From: Fidelibacterota bacterium
GTDB taxonomy: Bacteria; Fidelibacterota; Marinisomatia; SCGC-AAA003-L08; JACNLC01
Direction: 5' to 3'
Assembly: GCA_024277615.1 (NCBI GenBank)
Contig: JAJRUW010000010.1
Location: 1 to 64,000 of the forward strand
DNA length: 64,000 nt
Part shown: positions 58,448 to 64,000 of the stretch, in pieces
Position numbering within the stretch: position 1 is the stretch's first letter
Layout: the number at the start of each line of letters is the position of its first letter
Made by a program: the position numbers and the translations under genes
Notes under the pieces: model-generated
The model's database searches: none
What the model was told of the DNA's origin: nothing
The model's input: the letters and a program-made list of their open reading frames with translations, nothing else

Positions 58448-60166
58448 ATGAAGCAGTTGCAATACAGAATCCCGGTGCTAATAAGTCTTCTGGTGGCGGT
58501 GCTTTCCTTCAGCTCCTGTCATCACGATCAACAGAAATCTTTCGAGGATTTGAGTACTGCATTTTTACAGTGGTATTACAAAGGCCATCCGGTCACGTCA
58601 ACTGTAATCGGGGTCCATGAATTTGATGGGGATTTTCGGCGCTTTGACAAGGACTACCTCAGAGATCATCTGGCCGACCTGAAAAGATTTGATCTCGAAC
58701 TTTCCCAGATCGACAGGGCCAAACTTCCCGACTACGAGGCCATTGACTATCTCATTATGAGTCGGAATGTTCAGCGCCTGATCTATGAAAACCGAAACTA
58801 CCGGGAAGAGCAGTGGAATCCCGTAATCTACCAGCAGGAGCTCAAGCTTGGATTGGCTGCAGTGGTTGAAGATCAGAAGTTGTCCATGAACGATAAAACT
58901 GAAGCTGTTGCAGGCAGACTTGGGCACATCAGTCGTCTGCTTGATGATGCGGAAGCTGCACTAACGGAGAGTACGGAGTCCTTGAAATCCTATGCTGTCA
59001 CACTGCTTGACAGAAATGTGGAATTTATGCGGGAATTGCCGTTACAGCTCTCCGGAGATAATTTTACTCTTGATGAAATTGACCTTCTGATAAATGACGG
59101 GATCAAACGGTTGCAAAAGCACCGGACATTTTTGGACAACTTGAATACGGTGTCCGGCAGCTACCCGCTGCCGGAACAGTTTCAAAACGAATTATCTCTC
59201 ATTCTGGGAGAAGGCCTCACGGCTGATTCCCTCAGAGTGCTGGCAAAACATAGTTACCTCTCCGTTCAGGATGAAATGTTTGCGGTGGTGTATCCGTATT
59301 ATCTAAAGACGAATGATGAGCCCGTTTGGGTCGGAAGACAGGATACGCTGCAGGTGATCGCCTGGGCTCTGGATCACCTGGGGCCGGAGAACGAGGACCG
59401 CGATGTAATTGTTGCAAACGTATCTTCCTCATTGGAAAAGATCAGGTCAAATCTGACTGTAAACGACCTTTTAAAGCTCGGAGATACGGCTATTCAGATT
59501 CGCTGGGAAGTACCGCCTCTGTCGGCGGCTGCTCCGATCCGGCTGAGCACACTTGGTTATCGCAAACCCGACGGGATTGTCTATCTTTCAATAGCTGCTC
59601 TGACCGGTTCGCCAGATGAGCCGGAAGAGCGGGAACTCTCAAACCCGGTCCTGGCAAATATCCTGACGATGATGGCCGTATATCCCGGAGCCCTGGCTAA
59701 ATTCGAATATGATCTTGAAATTCCCTCCGGGCTGAGACAGATTTTTCCTGATTCAGCAAATCTGCTTGGATGGCCCCTCTACAGTACGGAGATGTTTCTG
59801 AAGGCCGGCTATGGCAAGGATGATTATCGCAATCTGACGGCCCTGCTGGAGCAAAAGCTTAAAATCACTCTGGCAGCCTGGCAGACCGTCGAGTTTTACA
59901 CAGCTCAGGTGTCCTCGGAAGAGCTCGGGCAAATATTAAAAAAGGAAGGGTTCCTGACCGACGCAGAGGCAGCTCGGGTGGAACAGGTCATGAGACTTGT
60001 ACCTTTTTACTACCCGGCGGCATTTATGGGGACCGAAGGATTTGAGAGACTCCGTCAGGCTGCCGAAAAAAAGTCCGCTGCTGAATTCTCGCCTGCGACC
60101 TTTCACGGGCGGATATTGTCAGCGGGATCCATTCCGCTCGAATATCTGGAAATGCCGGGGTTGTAA
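58448..60166 (+). CDS. DUF885-family lipoprotein, probably catalytically inactive
   Basis: Lipobox SSC; C-terminal PATFHGRILSAGSIPLEYLE typical of DUF885; YPG core retained but the HExxPGH His/Glu residues are absent (MMAVYPGALAK). Confidence 0.75.
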   Translation: MKQLQYRIPVLISLLVAVLSFSSCHHDQQKSFEDLSTAFLQWYYKGHPVTSTVIGVHEFDGDFRRFDKDYLRDHLADLKRFDLELSQIDRAKLPDYEAIDYLIMSRNVQRLIYENRNYREEQWNPVIYQQELKLGLAAVVEDQKLSMNDKTEAVAGRLGHISRLLDDAEAALTESTESLKSYAVTLLDRNVEFMRELPLQLSGDNFTLDEIDLLINDGIKRLQKHRTFLDNLNTVSGSYPLPEQFQNELSLILGEGLTADSLRVLAKHSYLSVQDEMFAVVYPYYLKTNDEPVWVGRQDTLQVIAWALDHLGPENEDRDVIVANVSSSLEKIRSNLTVNDLLKLGDTAIQIRWEVPPLSAAAPIRLSTLGYRKPDGIVYLSIAALTGSPDEPEERELSNPVLANILTMMAVYPGALAKFEYDLEIPSGLRQIFPDSANLLGWPLYSTEMFLKAGYGKDDYRNLTALLEQKLKITLAAWQTVEFYTAQVSSEELGQILKKEGFLTDAEAARVEQVMRLVPFYYPAAFMGTEGFERLRQAAEKKSAAEFSPATFHGRILSAGSIPLEYLEMPGL

Positions 60167-60369
60167 TTTTACGGCGTACCTGTTAAATCAAGCCGGCGAA
60201 ATCAAAATTATCCGTACAACTGAAGTTGTGATGCAAGCACGTAAATTCCCGTTAATGAGCAGCAGTCTCGAATTGTGAAGAGTCAACATAAAATACATTC
60301 AACATAACAATATTTGCGGGTAAATTCCATAGCTTTTTCCGGTGCAAATTCGACGATTTTACAACTGTA

Positions 60370-61119
60370 TTGCTGAAACATTTTAAACTCATTATTGAAT
60401 ATGACGGAACAGATCTTCACGGCTGGCAAGTACAAAGCAGTGACCGCACGGTTCAGGGAGATCTGGAAAGAATTCTGCGAATGATGTTCCCGGATGAAAT
60501 AATTTCGCTGACGGGATCAGGCAGAACAGACAGTGGTGTTCACGCCATAGGGCAGGTAGCCAGTCTAAGTCTGTACACAAAACTCGACCCCGCCGATCTG
60601 AAAAATGCCCTGAATGCAAACTTAAAAGATGATATCCGAATTCGGGACTGCTCACTCACAGATGGGAAATTTCATGCAAGATATTCGGCGATCCGCAGGA
60701 CTTACAGCTATCATATCGTTCGGGAATATTCCGTATTTACACGGAGATCTGCCTGGTGGGTAAAATATCCTCTTGATATGCAGGCTTTGCAGGCCTGTGC
60801 AGAAGTCGTCCGGGGTCAACATGATTTCAACAAGTTCTGCAAAGCGACAGCTGAGGTCAAAAATAAAATTTGCCACGTTACCCAATCGTACTGGACGGAT
60901 GAGGGGAAGCACCTGCACTATACAATCAGCGCGGACCGGTTTTTACAGCACATGGTCAGATATTTGGTGGGAACGATGATTGAAGTAGGGCGTGGCAGAT
61001 ACCGCAATGAGGGCTTTGCTACAATGGTCAATTCTGCCGGCAGCGAAATGAGCGTCGTAAGGGCTCCTGCCCGGGGGCTGACCTTGCAGAAAGTTGAATA
61101 TACGTCAGGCGGCGCCTGA
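60370..61119 (+). CDS. truA: tRNA pseudouridine synthase A
   Basis: IIEYDGTDLHGWQVQ; SGRTDSGVHAIGQVAS; FHARYSAIRRTYSYHI. Confidence 0.96.
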   Translation: MLKHFKLIIEYDGTDLHGWQVQSSDRTVQGDLERILRMMFPDEIISLTGSGRTDSGVHAIGQVASLSLYTKLDPADLKNALNANLKDDIRIRDCSLTDGKFHARYSAIRRTYSYHIVREYSVFTRRSAWWVKYPLDMQALQACAEVVRGQHDFNKFCKATAEVKNKICHVTQSYWTDEGKHLHYTISADRFLQHMVRYLVGTMIEVGRGRYRNEGFATMVNSAGSEMSVVRAPARGLTLQKVEYTSGGA

Positions 61120-61157
61120 AAAAGATTTTATGTTAGATTTTGATAAAGGAAGTTCGG

Positions 61158-62273
61158 ATGATTAAAAAGGCTTTTGGCATCGTATTCGTAATGTGGCTTT
61201 TTGTTTTGAGCTACACTTACATCTCGAGGACTTCAGGTGCCCCGGCTGAATTAAATAATCTCCGTCAGACTGCCATTACGCTGGCAATTGAAAAAGTCAG
61301 CCCGGCCGTAGTTGGGATTAATGTGACTCAACTAAAAAAACAGCGTACGGGGACTTTCGGCATTGACCCCTTCTGGGGCAATTTTTTCCCCCAGACGCGG
61401 ACATATAAGGTTGAAAGTCTGGGGTCAGGTGTGGTGATCAGCAGTGACGGATATATCGTCACCAATGCACATGTGGTTGATGATGCTTACGAGATAATTG
61501 TGACTTTTGCCGGGGGGCATCAGGCCGAAGGAGAACTGGTGGGTACCGATAAACTTACGGATATAGCTTTGATCAAAGTTGACGGTGAAGACCATCCCTA
61601 TGCCGATATGGGAGATTCGGAAGATCTGATGGTAGGTGAATGGGCTATCGCTCTGGGGAATCCCCTGGGACTTTTTAATGTGGGCTATATGCCCACTGCA
61701 ACAGCCGGGATTATCAGCGGCCTGCACATGGATTTTGGCCAGAAGGGCTCGGGACAGGTTTATCAAAATATGATCCAGACCGATGCCTCCATCAATCCGG
61801 GTAACAGCGGGGGACCGCTGGTCAATGCTCTCGGTGAAGTGATAGGGATAAATACTTTCATCATGACGGGCCAGGGTTACTCGACCGGTTCCATCGGAAT
61901 CGGCTTTGCCATTCCCATCGGCAGGGTTAAAACCATAGCGGACGAGTTGAAACAATATGGCAAGATAGAACGCAACTTTGTAACCGGTGTTCAAGTGCAG
62001 GCGATCAACAGTTATTTACAAAAATACTTAAGATTACCAACTGCAAATGGCGTTATTGTAACAGATATAGAAAAGCAATCCTCTGGTGAGAAATCCGGAT
62101 TAGAGATAGGGGACATCATTCTCCAGGTTGAAGATCAGGATGTCAACTCAAGAGATGACATTATCAGGGTCATTGATGAGCATTTCCATAAAGTCGGAGA
62201 TATCGTAAAACTAAAGGTCATGCGTGAGGGGAAAATGCTGGACCTGCAATTAGAGCTTGCGGAGCGTAAATGA
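61158..62273 (+). CDS. HtrA/DegP-like trypsin-type serine protease with PDZ domain
   Basis: GSGVVISSDGYIVTNAHVVDDA; DIALIKVDG; QTDASINPGNSGGPLVNALGEVIGINT; PDZ SGEKSGLEIGDIILQVEDQDV. Confidence 0.96.
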   Translation: MIKKAFGIVFVMWLFVLSYTYISRTSGAPAELNNLRQTAITLAIEKVSPAVVGINVTQLKKQRTGTFGIDPFWGNFFPQTRTYKVESLGSGVVISSDGYIVTNAHVVDDAYEIIVTFAGGHQAEGELVGTDKLTDIALIKVDGEDHPYADMGDSEDLMVGEWAIALGNPLGLFNVGYMPTATAGIISGLHMDFGQKGSGQVYQNMIQTDASINPGNSGGPLVNALGEVIGINTFIMTGQGYSTGSIGIGFAIPIGRVKTIADELKQYGKIERNFVTGVQVQAINSYLQKYLRLPTANGVIVTDIEKQSSGEKSGLEIGDIILQVEDQDVNSRDDIIRVIDEHFHKVGDIVKLKVMREGKMLDLQLELAERK

Positions 62274-63562
62274 TTGACCGTTATACAACGCCAGAGCTGA
62301 AACGTATCTGGTCCGACCGGCATAAATTTGAAACCTGGCAACGGGTTGAAGTAACCGTCACCGAAGTACTGGCAGACCGGGGAGAAGTGCCTGCCGAAGC
62401 GGCGAGGGTCATTCGGGAAAAAGCCGATTTCAATATTGACCGGATACTGGAGATTGAGGCAACTACGCATCATGATGTGATTGCTTTTCTAACCTGCCTG
62501 GCAGAAAATATAGGTCCGGAAGCTCGCTTTCTCCACAAAGGAATGACATCATCTGATCTGCTGGACACATCATTGGCTCTGTTATGCAGGGAGGCCGGCG
62601 AAGAAATCCTGGAGAAACTGAAGGTCTTCTACGGTATTTTGAGGGATCAGGCCCGAAAATATAAAACAACATTTCAGATTGGTCGTACACACGGAGTTCA
62701 TGCCGAACTGATCACATTCGGTTTAAAACTCGCCCTGTGGAGTGAAGAGATCAAACGTCAGCTCAAGCGTTGGGAGGAAGCCGTCGAGTCCATTTCCACG
62801 GGTAAGATTTCAGGAGCAGTGGGGACCTATCAGCATCTGGACCCTGAAGTGGAGATCGAAACCTGTCGTCGTCTGGGGTTGAAACCGGCAACTGTTTCCA
62901 GCCAGATCGTTGCCAGAGACCACCATGCGCAATATTTGAATGCGCTGGCCCTGACAGGTACTTCTCTGGAAAAAATTGCCCTGGAAATTCGGCACCTCCA
63001 AAGGACCGAAGTGCTGGAAGCTGAGGAATATTTCGCCAGGGGTCAAAAAGGTTCCTCTGCCATGCCCCACAAACGTAACCCCATCATATCTGAACGAATT
63101 TCGGGACTTGCCAGACTACTGCGGGGAAATGCTCTGGTGGGTATGGAAAATGTTGCGCTATGGCATGAGCGTGATATTTCTCATTCTTCCGTTGAGCGTA
63201 TCATCATACCGGATTCCACTACTATTCTGGATTATATGCTGTATAAGATTATCGCTCTGGTAAAGAACCTGATGGTTTACCCGGACAAAATGGCTAAAAA
63301 TATCCGGCTTACTCACGGCCTGATCTTTAGCCAGGAGATTCTGTTAGCTTTGATAGAGCAGGGAATGACCCGGGAAGCGGCATATCAGTTAGTTCAGAAA
63401 CATGCCCTTAAGGCCTGGGAAAATGGTCTTGATTTTAAAAAACTGCTGCTGGAAGACCCCGACATATCAACCCTGCTTGTCCCCGGGGTGATCGATACAC
63501 TTTTCGACCGTCAGAAGGTGTTGAAGAATATCAATAAAATTTTTAGCAGACTCGGACTCTGA
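62270..63562 (+). CDS. purB: adenylosuccinate lyase
   Basis: HHDVIAFLTCLAENIG, HKGMTSSDLLDTS, RTHGVHAELITFG, QKGSSAMPHKRNPIISE. Confidence 0.97.
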   Translation: MIDRYTTPELKRIWSDRHKFETWQRVEVTVTEVLADRGEVPAEAARVIREKADFNIDRILEIEATTHHDVIAFLTCLAENIGPEARFLHKGMTSSDLLDTSLALLCREAGEEILEKLKVFYGILRDQARKYKTTFQIGRTHGVHAELITFGLKLALWSEEIKRQLKRWEEAVESISTGKISGAVGTYQHLDPEVEIETCRRLGLKPATVSSQIVARDHHAQYLNALALTGTSLEKIALEIRHLQRTEVLEAEEYFARGQKGSSAMPHKRNPIISERISGLARLLRGNALVGMENVALWHERDISHSSVERIIIPDSTTILDYMLYKIIALVKNLMVYPDKMAKNIRLTHGLIFSQEILLALIEQGMTREAAYQLVQKHALKAWENGLDFKKLLLEDPDISTLLVPGVIDTLFDRQKVLKNINKIFSRLGL

Positions 63563-64000
63563 TGAAATCGATTATCCGCCGCCAGTTGGATCACACACTG
63601 GATGATATTACACTTCCGGAACTGGGCCGGGCCTATGCGGGAAAAGTCCGCAACGTATATCATCAGGATGATAGGATCATCATGATAACTACAGACAGGG
63701 TATCTGCTTTTGACCACGTTCTTGGTACAATCCCTTTTAAAGGGCAGGTCCTGACCCAGTTAGCCCGTTTCTGGTTTGATAAGACCTCCGGAGTGGTGCC
63801 AAATCATGTCATCGATTATCCGGACCCCCAGGTACTGGTTGCCCGGAAAGCGGAGATGCTGCCTGTTGAAGTGATTGTCAGGGCCTATATCACGGGGAGC
63901 CTCTGGCGTGAGTACGACAACGGTATCCGTGATCAATACGGCTTCGTATTGCCGGAGGGCTTGCAAAAAGACCAGTTGTTACCCGAACCCATAATAACGC
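63562..64000 (+). CDS. purC: phosphoribosylaminoimidazole-succinocarboxamide synthase (3' truncated by window)
   Basis: Frame from ATG 63562 reads YAGKVRNVYHQDDRIIMITTDRVSAFDHVL and PVEVIVRAYITGSLWREY; open to the window end and absent from the ORF track. Confidence 0.95.
   Translation, partial: MKSIIRRQLDHTLDDITLPELGRAYAGKVRNVYHQDDRIIMITTDRVSAFDHVLGTIPFKGQVLTQLARFWFDKTSGVVPNHVIDYPDPQVLVARKAEMLPVEVIVRAYITGSLWREYDNGIRDQYGFVLPEGLQKDQLLPEPIIT

Noticed and set aside
1-64000. CRISPR arrays, IS elements, rRNA operons
   Set aside because: No regularly spaced direct repeats, transposase motifs or rRNA-like sequence were seen. The tyrosine recombinase at 51417 looks like core XerD, not an integrase.

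Overview
This 64 kb window is mostly ordinary bacterial chromosome, tightly packed with many ATGA-type start/stop overlaps. It probably comes from an FCB-superphylum / Neomarinimicrobiota-like lineage; that is inferred from the YPNPFNP sorting domain, PEGA/LPP20 proteins and bacterial PcrB, and was not tested phylogenetically. Housekeeping content includes accA, folB-folK-dNK, smc, comF, pgk-tpiA-secG-tRNA-Leu(GAG), acpS-nnr-vanZ-recN-murA, trkA-trkH, mdh-citrate synthase-malic enzyme on the minus strand, ychF, a dicarboxylate symporter, efp-accB-accC-gcvH-gcvPA-pcrB-xerD, ftcD-fchA, mutL-miaA, truA, htrA and purB-purC. The accessory highlights are: (i) a 9.4 kb co-oriented run (31.2-40.6 kb) of seven putatively exported envelope proteins with three LPP20-like domains, PKD, PEGA repeats plus a beta-barrel, NTF2-like, DUF2135-like and transglutaminase-like modules; (ii) a decayed KilA-N domain gene (43919-44097) missing from the ORF track, next to an apparently AT-richer DUF5916 gene; (iii) two genes, smc and the PEGA gene, each cut by a single in-frame stop; and (iv) two putative pseudoenzymes: a GT2-PGT fusion lacking the PGT catalytic Asp, and a DUF885 lipoprotein lacking the HExxPGH metal site. 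No CRISPR array, intact transposon or rRNA was seen. All family calls come from reading motifs by eye, with no database search.
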